The notes beneath the pieces are model-generated. The model saw only the letters and a program-made list of their open reading frames with translations. It was not told the DNA's origin and searched no databases. Made by a program: the position numbers and the translations under genes. This document shows, piece by piece, positions 46,097-53,915 of a stretch of 64,000 bases of DNA; positions within the stretch are counted from its first letter, which is position 1, and the number at the start of each line of letters is the position of its first letter. Source of the stretch: Erysipelothrix tonsillarum DSM 14972 (lineage in GTDB: Bacteria; Bacillota_I; Bacilli_A; Erysipelotrichales; Erysipelotrichaceae); assembly GCF_000373785.1 (NCBI RefSeq), contig NZ_KB892378.1, positions 326,406-390,405 of the forward strand. Reading direction: 5' to 3'.

Positions 46097-46816
46097 CTAG
46101 AATCCAAGTTTCGCAAAGAATCCACGGAAGTATGCAATCGCAACAAACATTACAACTACAATAGCAATCAATACACGAACAACATTGTTCTTGTATCCAT
46201 TATTTTCCGCTGACTTACCAATTAAGATCCCTAATACGATTCCTGGCACAGCATTTCCTGAAACGACTGTTGAAACACCACCAAGTACTGTTCCCCATAA
46301 TCCAGTAGTTTTCCCAGCGTCCATAGCTGCTAACCAGAAAATTGCAGGCATAACTGGATTTAGTAACCATGATGTGGCAGGTGATAGAATTTCACTTGCA
46401 ATAACTGATAATTTTTCAGGAATTAAAGATGCCGCTGTATTTAAGAATGTAACTACAACAGCGCCGATTGCTGATCCAGCTAAGAACATTTTACCTGGGT
46501 TATGAAGTGTATCTTTTTCATCACCGCCACGAGCCATTAATGCAGCCGCAGACCAGTTAGGGACAATACGGTGGAATACATCTCCGGTCAATGCACCACT
46601 AGCTAATGCTGAAGCAGCTGCATTAAAGAAGAATCCAAGTCCGAATGAGAAGTGTGAGATTGGATCTTCACTACATGCATTAAGCTCACCAAGTGTTCTA
46701 AATGCTCCCATACTTTGAATTTCTGGAGCATGAAACATACGTGCAGCACCAGCAGCGATACATCCACCACCGATAGCACCAATAATAATTGAGTAAATAA
46801 TAATTTCTATATTCAT
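46097..46816 (-). CDS. DUF4311 family membrane protein
   Basis: 239 residues, strongly hydrophobic with about six helices and Gly-rich turns (IIGAIGGGCIAAGAARMFHA; LASGALTGDVFHRIVPNWSA; GVSTVVSGNAVPGIVLGIL). Member of the DUF4310-4312/SFCGS cluster. Likely the second integral subunit. Its ATG directly follows the DUF4312 stop codon (TAGATG), and its Shine-Dalgarno AAGGAG lies inside DUF4312. Confidence 0.85.
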   Translation of the reverse strand: MNIEIIIYSIIIGAIGGGCIAAGAARMFHAPEIQSMGAFRTLGELNACSEDPISHFSFGLGFFFNAAASALASGALTGDVFHRIVPNWSAAALMARGGDEKDTLHNPGKMFLAGSAIGAVVVTFLNTAASLIPEKLSVIASEILSPATSWLLNPVMPAIFWLAAMDAGKTTGLWGTVLGGVSTVVSGNAVPGIVLGILIGKSAENNGYKNNVVRVLIAIVVVMFVAIAYFRGFFAKLGF

Positions 46817-47113
46817 CTATTCTTTCTCCTTTTGTATTTCTAAATATTTTACCTTCAGTACAACACGAGCTTTTACGATATATTTAACATCATCTTTTTT
46901 AGGCAACAATAATTTATTTTTTGTTTCCTTTTGAACATCATCGAAATATACCTCTTGTGTTTCCATTTGAATAATTGGATAATCTAATTCTTTGTATATT
47001 TGTTTATGGATTTGTTTAAAAATTGAAGCAGAGGCATCATTCATCGTCTTACCATCTCCGGTAACAACCAGTTCAAGTATAGTTTCTCGAAGCAGTTGTG
47101 TTCCTTTACTCAT
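46817..47113 (-). CDS. DUF4312 family small protein
   Basis: 98 residues, soluble by appearance, with a Lys/Glu-rich C-terminal strand pattern (KYIVKARVVLKVKYLEIQKE). The start at 47113 (MSKGTQLLRETILELV) overlaps the SFCGS stop by eight bases (ATGAGTAA), which gives a compact family-sized protein; the longer frame back to 47167 only reads SFCGS DNA in another frame. Probably a cytoplasmic subunit. Confidence 0.8.
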   Translation of the reverse strand: MSKGTQLLRETILELVVTGDGKTMNDASASIFKQIHKQIYKELDYPIIQMETQEVYFDDVQKETKNKLLLPKKDDVKYIVKARVVLKVKYLEIQKEKE

Positions 47114-47477
47114 TGCTATGCAGTTTTTGATAGGCGAGAACAACCTTTTCCCCAAGTTCCTCAACATCCATAAATCCTAATCCAATTACTTTATGACCTT
47201 GTTCAATTGCTGTGACTGCAGCTTGCACAGAACGCAAGTGCGATGTTGCTTTATATCCGTATTTCGTTTGGGCTGTGATTGCTCCAGCACCACCTGATCC
47301 ACAGAAACTAATTCCGATGTCTGCATTATTTTCATGCATTACATCACCAAGTTTCATATCTGCTGCCATGCCTGGAATTACAATTGCTTTACCACCTGCC
47401 TTTTCGATTCCTCGTGCTACAGCTTGACCACCACCCATACGGTGTCCGATTACAACTACAATTTGTTTTTCACTCAT
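47106..47477 (-). CDS. Glycine-rich SFCGS family protein
   Basis: 123 residues. An alternating beta-alpha protein with the naming motif GISFCGSGGAGAITAQTKYG. A His directly after the first strand (VVVIGHRMGGGQAVA) is placed like the phosphorylated His of mannose-class PTS EIIA domains, and the SFCGS Cys sits after another strand; the comparison is mine. Function unknown. The ATG overlaps the PRD-protein stop by four bases (ATGA). Confidence 0.85.
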   Translation of the reverse strand: MSEKQIVVVIGHRMGGGQAVARGIEKAGGKAIVIPGMAADMKLGDVMHENNADIGISFCGSGGAGAITAQTKYGYKATSHLRSVQAAVTAIEQGHKVIGLGFMDVEELGEKVVLAYQKLHSNE

Positions 47478-47806
47478 ATTCTGTCTCCTTTACTGTTTAT
47501 ATTTGTTTGAATATGTGTTGCGATTAAAATTAATTCCATGGTTGATATTTCTTGTTTAAATATCTTAAACAAAGGTTCGCCAATTTCTTTAGAGATATTA
47601 AGACTTACCTCCTCTAACTCATCCAGTACTGCGCTGTATTGATCTGCTTCCATCACAATGACTTCATCGTTCATTAAACGATCAATAAGACTACCCATGT
47701 GAGCAAAAAATGTTTCTTCAGCTACGGCATCCGTATACTGGATATTTTTAGAATCTAAATAATGCCTAATTTCTTCTAAATATGCTTGTTTATCAAAGTT
47801 TTTCAT
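47474..47806 (-). CDS. Stand-alone PRD domain protein
   Basis: 110 residues, nearly all one PRD domain. Both His positions used for PTS phosphorylation appear, in FFAHMGSLIDRL and ILIATHIQTN. With no DNA-binding domain it may be a regulatory or transport-associated subunit. The ATG at 47806 overlaps the amidohydrolase gene by 14 bp. Matches the small PRD proteins found in EF_0829-type clusters. Confidence 0.82.
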   Translation of the reverse strand: MKNFDKQAYLEEIRHYLDSKNIQYTDAVAEETFFAHMGSLIDRLMNDEVIVMEADQYSAVLDELEEVSLNISKEIGEPLFKIFKQEISTMELILIATHIQTNINSKGDRI

Positions 47807-48932
47807 TATCAATTATTTCACTACCTTCTACACGGCTAATTACCGTTTTTACGGATACAAAATTTTGGGTTAAGTCGAGCGTATCACCCATTGAATCAAC
47901 TACTGCTTCATCAACCTCTTCCAGTTTACTAATACTTAAGTCACCGAAATATCCAACCTTTAAATGTCCTAAACGATCTAAACCAAAATGATCTGCAGGT
48001 TTTGAAGTTGCATTTTCGAGACAGTCTTCCAAGGTCTCACCAATATTGATTAACTTTGTAATCACAGCATGTTGACTATAAACTGGTCCTTCATAGTTTT
48101 CGCAGTGCAAATCTGTTGAGACAAAATCGGGATAAAATCCGAGTGACTTCGCCCGCTTGAAGGTTTTAAAACTAAAACTTGCGGAACCGTGACCAACATC
48201 AAAGAGTACCCCACGTTGTCTTGCCTTTACCGCTTCTTCGATGATTTCCTTACTTTCATTTAAGATTCCACCTTTTTTTCCATGGAAGGCATGGGTCAAT
48301 ACGTCCTTTTTCTTCATTAAATTTAAGACATCTTGCAAATATGGGGGAAAGTTTCCAGTATGAATCATGATTGGTTTATCCAATTCATGAGCAAGATCTG
48401 TTGCGATTTTAATTGGAATGATTTCAAGGGATCCGCAAACGCTAGAACTGGCACGTGCTTTAAGTCCCACAATTTCCGTTGGGTATTTACGAACCATTTC
48501 TCGCACCATATCCTCATCAATTTTTTCTAAATCGTCCAACTCTCTTAATTCTACGAGCCCTTTTTTCGAGATGTTCAGCAGCGAATATACTTTAGTTTTG
48601 TGCTTTTTAATAATTTCTTCATTAAAAATTTCAAAGTTCTCGGGACCTGCACTACCGGCATCAAGGATTGTTGTGGTTCCCCTGGAAACACCGATGATAT
48701 CCGCATCAATTCCATTTACCGCTGTGCCTGTAAAACAGTGCGTATGGATATCAATCAATCCCGGTGAAATAATACAGCCTTGAGCATCAATCGATTCAAT
48801 GTCTTCGTGCTCAATGGAATCCTCAATGGCAGTGATTAGTCCATTTTCAATTAAAATATCTTTTTTATCACCATGATATCCATCAGCTTGAGATATCAGT
48901 AAACCATTCTTAACTAATAGTTTATTCATCAT
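47793..48932 (-). CDS. Amidohydrolase/deacetylase family protein (EF_0837-like)
   Basis: 379 residues, metal-dependent amidohydrolase fold. Metal motif SPGLIDIHTHCFTG near residue 57, a Lys in IVGLKARASSSVCG, then PIMIHTGNFPP, ALTHAFHGK-type and VSTDLHCENYEGP ligand segments. Homologues accompany DgaE-type genes; the substrate is unproven, plausibly an N-acyl amino-sugar acid. ATG ATG at 48932/48929 after AAGGAGAAA overlaps the regulator's stop codon by 11 bp. Confidence 0.85.
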   Translation of the reverse strand: MMNKLLVKNGLLISQADGYHGDKKDILIENGLITAIEDSIEHEDIESIDAQGCIISPGLIDIHTHCFTGTAVNGIDADIIGVSRGTTTILDAGSAGPENFEIFNEEIIKKHKTKVYSLLNISKKGLVELRELDDLEKIDEDMVREMVRKYPTEIVGLKARASSSVCGSLEIIPIKIATDLAHELDKPIMIHTGNFPPYLQDVLNLMKKKDVLTHAFHGKKGGILNESKEIIEEAVKARQRGVLFDVGHGSASFSFKTFKRAKSLGFYPDFVSTDLHCENYEGPVYSQHAVITKLINIGETLEDCLENATSKPADHFGLDRLGHLKVGYFGDLSISKLEEVDEAVVDSMGDTLDLTQNFVSVKTVISRVEGSEIIDNEKL

Positions 48933-50802
48933 TTTTTCTCCTTAATATGTATTGATAGAATGCCAATCGTTCTTCATTTGAAATGGAAATATACAGGGAA
49001 TCTTCGATGGTCGAAAAGAATGCGTTTAACGTCTTAACGAGGTCTGGATGGGATAATTCGATGTATTCATACATCGAATTCACCGCAAATTCATCTTCAA
49101 TTTCTTTCGTTTCAAACCAACGTGGAATCGCCATTACTAAGTGTATTGTAAGACCTAAGATTGAATCGTAACTCATCGGGTAGTGATCTGAAATTTCTGT
49201 AGTCAATTCAATCAATGACAGTGTTACTTCACTGATAATCTGCGAATACATTTGAATTAACTCGCTTTTCTCTCGTGGTAATTTATCTTTGATATCATCA
49301 AAATAATTCGTCATTGAGTAGCGCTTTAAGACTTTGGCACTCATATCATCATTTATGAAATGATGAATCTTGGCGATATCATTGGAAGAGAGAATATTTG
49401 AAATTTGTAATACTGGATAAATGGATTGTTCAATCGGGATGGTGGAAATGACAAAGTCAATATCCTCCAGTAACCTCAGACTCTCTAATTGGTAAAATGA
49501 CATTTGCGCCACGACTTCAAGTTGAGGGAAAACGTGCTTAATGCGTGTTACCAATAAAGTCGATAGTCCGCGTCCAGTTGAACATACGACGATGACTTTC
49601 TTTTGCCCATGAGTTTCAATTCTGTTTTTATACAAATAAATTGCGATATAACTTACTTCAGTTTCAGATAAAGTCCGTTGAAAGTGTTTTTCAAAAATCA
49701 TGCTCAACGTTTGGGCTAACTCAAAGTATTGTTTATATTTATTTTTAATCTCATCCAAAATCATCTTTTCTTCTTCATTGGAATGAATCGCTTTGCAATT
49801 AATTAATGTTTGAAAATGAAGAATTAAATCCTCATGAAGGTGTTCAAGGTTGAAGTATGATGCTTGTTCTTCAAGATACATCATCATTTCACCTAGCATC
49901 ATATTAATTTTGGGTTCATCGATGACTTGATCGTTGATAAAGACATCACTGACTCGAAGCAATTCCAACATACTATCCATTTCAAAATCACAATCCGTAT
50001 CTTCTTGACTTTGAAGGATCCCGCTCGCATATTCTAAAAGACTTTCACCTTTATGACCGTTGTATCGCCGCGGTGTTGTTTCTAATGTTAGAAAACGAGC
50101 AAGACGATAATGTCGAACGATTAAATAACATAATATGTTAAAGAATTTCTCGGAATTTAGCCACACTTGGTATTTCGCATTAAAGCGTTTATAGTTTTTG
50201 GAAATAATCGTTAATCGATTGATACTAATACAAGCACGGATTGGAACAGGTAAGTGGTGATACCAGTCTTCCGGGGTATTTCTATTTTTAATAAAAGGTA
50301 CGATAATGGCCGCTACCAAACATCTTAAGTCAAATTCGGACCCTTCGAGGTAGTACCCTTTACAGCGTTTGTTCTTAATCTTAAATGTATTTCGGTAATA
50401 AGCTTCAAAGCCCGAAAGGTAATCTGCAACACTCCGCTCGGAAATAAAGAGCGTGCTTGTTATTTCCTCAACACTTAAGTACCGACTCGTACTAAAGAGC
50501 AACAACAGTTCTTCATAGATCTGTGTCTCAATCTGTACGGGTTTAATACCTGATAATTCACCTTTCAGTTCCAAAAACTTAGCCTCAGCGAGAACGCGTT
50601 GATTAATTGGAATGTAAAATCCATTCGTAGGTGCAAAGCGTAGTTCTATATCAAACTCGCTTAGAATTGTTCGGAGGTTTGAAATGTCATAACGGATCGT
50701 TCGTTCCGACATTTTCGTAATCTCTAACAACTCTTCCATCGTTACGAATTGATTACTGGATAGAATTAAATCGTATATTTCAATTTGTCTTTGAGTAATC
50801 AT
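48922..50802 (-). CDS. BglG/MtlR-type PRD transcriptional regulator
   Basis: 626 residues. N-terminal HTH (FVTMEELLEITKMSERTIRY) and a second HTH_Mga-like domain to about 170, PRD domains about 180-395 (FEKHFQRTLSETEVSYIAIY), an EIIB-like domain with VIVVCSTGRGLSTLLVTRI near 402, and a further alpha-helical PRD-like region to the end. Such proteins are activators controlled by PTS phosphorylation. It is first gene of the operon it probably controls. The ATG lies 11 bases after GGAAG. Confidence 0.85.
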   Translation of the reverse strand: MITQRQIEIYDLILSSNQFVTMEELLEITKMSERTIRYDISNLRTILSEFDIELRFAPTNGFYIPINQRVLAEAKFLELKGELSGIKPVQIETQIYEELLLLFSTSRYLSVEEITSTLFISERSVADYLSGFEAYYRNTFKIKNKRCKGYYLEGSEFDLRCLVAAIIVPFIKNRNTPEDWYHHLPVPIRACISINRLTIISKNYKRFNAKYQVWLNSEKFFNILCYLIVRHYRLARFLTLETTPRRYNGHKGESLLEYASGILQSQEDTDCDFEMDSMLELLRVSDVFINDQVIDEPKINMMLGEMMMYLEEQASYFNLEHLHEDLILHFQTLINCKAIHSNEEEKMILDEIKNKYKQYFELAQTLSMIFEKHFQRTLSETEVSYIAIYLYKNRIETHGQKKVIVVCSTGRGLSTLLVTRIKHVFPQLEVVAQMSFYQLESLRLLEDIDFVISTIPIEQSIYPVLQISNILSSNDIAKIHHFINDDMSAKVLKRYSMTNYFDDIKDKLPREKSELIQMYSQIISEVTLSLIELTTEISDHYPMSYDSILGLTIHLVMAIPRWFETKEIEDEFAVNSMYEYIELSHPDLVKTLNAFFSTIEDSLYISISNEERLAFYQYILRRKNDE

Positions 50803-50821
50803 TTAAACTTTTACTTCCTTT

Positions 50822-50850
50822 CATATATAATAATAACAACTGATATGCAA
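50822..50850 (-). promoter_or_regulatory. Probable promoter of the dga-like operon
   Basis: Minus strand TTGCAT (50845-50850), 17-bp spacer, TATATG (50822-50827), about 20 bp before the regulator's start. The -10 is imperfect, as expected of an activated promoter. Confidence 0.5.
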
Positions 50851-50865
50851 CAATAAATGCATACG

Positions 50866-50895
50866 TCTTGCACTGTGATTTTTTTCACTGCAAGA
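50866..50895 (+). other. Strong hairpin in the leader of the HAD gene
   Basis: TCTTGCA, a two-base bulge, GTGA, a T-rich loop, then TCAC TGCAAGA. It lies 18 bases upstream of the HAD start codon and about 15 bp upstream of the divergent dga -35. It could be a leader RNA structure or a dyad operator for the PRD regulator. Confidence 0.4.
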
Positions 50896-50912
50896 ATAGA
50901 AATGGTGATACT

Positions 50913-51560
50913 ATGATAACTACAATCCTTTTTGATCTTGATAACACCTTAATTGATCGCCAGCACTCAATTCGGGAAACATTCAAAGAACTTATTCAGT
51001 TTGACCATGGTGTTTTTGATGCCACCATCCTTGATGATTTAATGCTTTGGGATCACTATGGGTATCATGATAAAGCCTATGTATTTGAACACTACACGCA
51101 AAAATACTCCACACATTTTGAAAACAAACAAGCGTTCCACAGCTTTATTGTTAACCATCAATTTCGTCATGTTACACTTTTTGAAGATACCGAGAGAACT
51201 TTACGGGAACTCGCCCAGCGCCATACCTTAGGCATTATCACAAATGGCAACAGCATCGGACAACGACGGAAGATGGACCAAGCACTTCATGGATTGCAAG
51301 ATCTCTTTGAGGTTGTTTTAGTATCTGGCGATCGTAATATTCATAAACCAGACCGTCGTATTTTTAAAGAAGCCCTGGATATCCTCGATAAAAGACCCGA
51401 AGAAGTGATGTATGTTGGTGATAACATTGAAGCCGATATTTATGGAAGCCGCAATGCAGGGTTAACGCCTGTTTGGATTAATCCTTATCAGTTTGAATCC
51501 TCTGTGGATGCAATGACAATTCATTCACTTTCCGAGTTAACGCTTCTGTTAGATAAATAA
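50913..51560 (+). CDS. HAD superfamily hydrolase (YjjG-like)
   Basis: 215 residues. Motif I TILFDLDNTLIDR, motif II TNGN, motif III Lys in HKPDRRIF and motif IV YVGDNIEADIYGSRNAG are all present, with a helical cap between. Such enzymes hydrolyse small phosphate esters; the substrate is unknown. The ATG at 50913 is chosen since it begins the core strand; the Shine-Dalgarno is weak (ATGGTGA). Confidence 0.87.
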   Translation: MITTILFDLDNTLIDRQHSIRETFKELIQFDHGVFDATILDDLMLWDHYGYHDKAYVFEHYTQKYSTHFENKQAFHSFIVNHQFRHVTLFEDTERTLRELAQRHTLGIITNGNSIGQRRKMDQALHGLQDLFEVVLVSGDRNIHKPDRRIFKEALDILDKRPEEVMYVGDNIEADIYGSRNAGLTPVWINPYQFESSVDAMTIHSLSELTLLLDK

Positions 51561-51586
51561 AGCGCTGTTTTTACAGCGCTTTTTGT
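51561..51586 (+). terminator. Terminator shared by HAD and aldolase genes
   Basis: AGCGCTGT / ACAGCGCT followed by TTTTTG. It contains the last codons of the convergent aldolase gene. Confidence 0.85.
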
Positions 51587-52452
51587 GTAGATTCAAACAG
51601 CTTCATATAATGCATCAGTTTTTTCTTATATCCGTGTCGACATGTAACATCTAAAAGTGAGTACACCGAACGTTTTTGGTTCTTAAATATCACATCGTTT
51701 TGAATATAATCTGGATCTGTTTCTGAAGTTAATACTTGACGCAAAGAATCCAACCAAGCAGTCCCCAAATCGGTGAATAGATTAATCTTCTGTACTCCAA
51801 TTTTCACAGCTCGATACAAGTTTTCATCACCTGTACTGGATCCTCCATGCAGTACTAAAGGAATATCAATCGCTTTGACAAGTTCTTCGAGTCGGTTGAA
51901 GTCTAAATACGGCTCCCCGGCATAAGTCCCGTGCGAAGTCCCTACAGCAACCGCAAGGCAATCAATATTCGTTGTGCTGACATATTCAATGGCTTGTGCT
52001 ACATCCGTAAGCCCTTCATCACGAGTGATTGCATACTCCTGTCCGACACCGACATGCCCTAGTTCCGCTTCAACACTGATTCCAGCAGCATGCGCTACGC
52101 GTACCACCTCTTGAACATCTTTAACATTTTTTTCAAATGATTCCGTTGATCGATCCATCATCACCGATGTGAATCCATTTTTAATGGATAACACACAATC
52201 CTCATAACGACTCCCATGATCAAGGTTTAAAGCAAAAATAACATCAGGATAGCGCTTTTCAAAAAAATCGACAATTGCGCTCATTGCTTCAATATCATGA
52301 ATTGCTCCAACATCTAAGATAATCGGTGCTTGCAACTCATGTGCTGCTTCAAAACAAGCTTGAATCGATTCAAAGTTAAAACAATTCGGTGCAGCAATTC
52401 CATATTTTCTTGCTTTCGCATCATTCAATAATTCGTGCATTGGTTTTCTCAT
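51571..52452 (-). CDS. Class II fructose/tagatose-bisphosphate aldolase family
   Basis: 293 residues. Zinc and catalytic segments are present: LNLDHGSRYEDC (Asp and His), EAELGHVGVGQE, GTSHGTYAG and LHGGSSTGDENL, with IQKINLFTDLGTA. The sequence resembles FbaA/KbaY/GatY enzymes cleaving ketose bisphosphates; the exact sugar cannot be resolved. ATG at 52452. Monocistronic and convergent to the HAD gene, so not part of the dga-like operon. Confidence 0.88.
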   Translation of the reverse strand: MRKPMHELLNDAKARKYGIAAPNCFNFESIQACFEAAHELQAPIILDVGAIHDIEAMSAIVDFFEKRYPDVIFALNLDHGSRYEDCVLSIKNGFTSVMMDRSTESFEKNVKDVQEVVRVAHAAGISVEAELGHVGVGQEYAITRDEGLTDVAQAIEYVSTTNIDCLAVAVGTSHGTYAGEPYLDFNRLEELVKAIDIPLVLHGGSSTGDENLYRAVKIGVQKINLFTDLGTAWLDSLRQVLTSETDPDYIQNDVIFKNQKRSVYSLLDVTCRHGYKKKLMHYMKLFESTQKAL

Positions 52453-52673
52453 CGTGTTTCCTCCATCAAGAAATAAAGGCTTTCAATATCGCGAGTGCTT
52501 CGCCTTTCTATCTTAACAATTACATATCGCTCCATTTTTATCTCCCTATCGTCATAAAAGATATAATATTTGTTTTCAATTTATTAAGGATTATTTCTGT
52601 GCGAAATGATCTAAACAGACCCATCATAAGCATACGTTTAAATCAGAATATGCTTGGATTTAGACAATCTATA

Positions 52674-52702
52674 CATGTTTTATATATACATATAAAAACA
52701 TG
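52674..52702. promoter_or_regulatory. AT-rich palindrome before the small membrane protein gene
   Basis: CATGTTTT-ATAT / ATAT-AAAAACATG is a 29-bp dyad about 15 bp upstream of the leader Shine-Dalgarno. It is a possible operator or hairpin. The rest of the 300-bp interval from 52453 shows only AT-rich promoter-like sequence. Confidence 0.35.
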
Positions 52703-52731
52703 ATAAGATGATGAAAAGGAGGTAAGAAGAT

Positions 52732-52764
52732 TTGAAAAATCTTTATGATATAAACTATGCATGA
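52732..52764 (+). CDS. Possible TTG-initiated leader peptide
   Basis: A strong AAGGAGG (52718-52724) is correctly spaced not from the next ATG gene but from TTG at 52732, which opens a 10-codon frame ending in TGA at 52764 (product reads MKNLYDINYA). The next gene's ATG at 52757 overlaps its end by eight bases in another frame. This could couple translation. It may instead be coincidence. Confidence 0.35.
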   Translation: MKNLYDINYA

Positions 52765-53017
52765 ATCAAATCGTAATTTTTTTGACATCACTGAAAAAGT
52801 TCTGTTATTCTTTGCAACAATCTATATATTTATTCTCCCGTTATTCATTGAGGAACGCAATATGAGCATTTTTATATCTTTTGGTCTAATTTATGCTTTT
52901 TTCCTCATTGTTAATAATTTCTTAAAGTATCGTAGGGAACACTCCAAAAAGTATCTCTATCAAATAATGCTCGGCATCGCAATACTTGCTGCCGTGTTAT
53001 ACCGATATTTTATATAA
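52757..53017 (+). CDS. Small two- or three-helix membrane protein
   Basis: 86 residues with hydrophobic helices at about 13-29, 35-53 and 68-84 and a basic loop (KYRREHSKKY). No family recognised. It has no Shine-Dalgarno of its own close to the ATG; an in-frame stop (TAA at 52751) prevents a longer N-terminus. Convergent with the histidine kinase gene. Confidence 0.6.
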   Translation: MHESNRNFFDITEKVLLFFATIYIFILPLFIEERNMSIFISFGLIYAFFLIVNNFLKYRREHSKKYLYQIMLGIAILAAVLYRYFI

Positions 53018-53020
53018 TAT

Positions 53021-53052
53021 AAAAAAACTCCCTCTATTTTGGGAGTGTTTTT
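53021..53052. terminator. Bidirectional terminator
   Basis: ACTCCC / GGGAGT with A run before and T run after; shared by the small membrane protein and histidine kinase genes, and overlaps the kinase stop codon. Confidence 0.8.
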
Positions 53053-53915
53053 ATGAGAAGGTTAAGTGTGAAAACGCCTCGTTCTGCTCGGACATCTACA
53101 TTCCAACCATGACGTTTTGCAATCTGTTGTACGAGATAGAGACCCAAGCCGGTACCCTCATGATCAAAAGTTTGAAAGCGGTCAAAAATACGGTTAGTAT
53201 CTAATTTTTCGTGATTCATCATATTTTCAAACGTAAGAATGATCTCATCATCATATTCTCGCGCCGTAATAGATGCCTTATGATTTCCGTACTTCAACAT
53301 ATTCTCAATAATATTGTTTGTTAGATTATTAAATTCATTAACATCCACTTCCGTCTCGAGCTTCGGATGAATATCGAGTTCCACTTTGATTTGTTTTGCT
53401 TCAAACGCATCGTAATAGTGTAAGATGTTTTGTTTCAAAAGGTTTGATATATCTTTGCGTTCGCGGTTTGATAACGGCTTTTCCGCATTATAACTGATTG
53501 CATAGAGCATTTCTAAGCGCCGTGATACATCATTAATTTTAAAATGTGCATTTTGGAGAAGGTGTTGATGTTCTAGATTGTCAGTTTCTCCTTCAACTAC
53601 CTGGATATATCCTGATGCGATTGCAAGTGGTGTACGGGTATCATGAATAATATTACTAATCGATTTTTGTAATGAAATTTCATTGGTATTTAATTGCATC
53701 ATAAGTGTCTTCTTATCTTGTACAAGCTCATTACAGTGATTTATTAAAGCCGTCAATTGTTTGTTATTGGTGCCGAGGGTTAACTCGCGCATACTTTCCT
53801 CTTCATGAATAAAGGCTAAGGTATCGTTAATGTGTTTAATATTCACATTGAGCCAAATAATGTAACCCATGAGGATGATAATGACCAAAGTCATTAAGAT
53901 AAGTAGGAACATCAT
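53034..53915 (-). CDS. Sensor histidine kinase (single N-terminal helix)
   Basis: 293 residues from ATG 53915, which overlaps the response regulator stop (ATGA). One membrane helix (1-24) with almost no extracellular region, then a coiled linker, H-box SNIIHDTRTPLAIASGYIQ, N-box NNIIENMLKYGN and G-box GTGLGLYLVQQIA. Such kinases paired with a BcrAB-type transporter usually respond to cell-envelope stress or a peptide antibiotic, perhaps sensed through the transporter. Confidence 0.88.
   Translation of the reverse strand: MMFLLILMTLVIIILMGYIIWLNVNIKHINDTLAFIHEEESMRELTLGTNNKQLTALINHCNELVQDKKTLMMQLNTNEISLQKSISNIIHDTRTPLAIASGYIQVVEGETDNLEHQHLLQNAHFKINDVSRRLEMLYAISYNAEKPLSNRERKDISNLLKQNILHYYDAFEAKQIKVELDIHPKLETEVDVNEFNNLTNNIIENMLKYGNHKASITAREYDDEIILTFENMMNHEKLDTNRIFDRFQTFDHEGTGLGLYLVQQIAKRHGWNVDVRAERGVFTLNLLIKTLPK

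Noticed and set aside
46817-47167. Longer 116-residue DUF4312 protein
   Set aside because: The extra 18 residues lie within SFCGS; the ATG at 47113 gives the usual coupled overlap.
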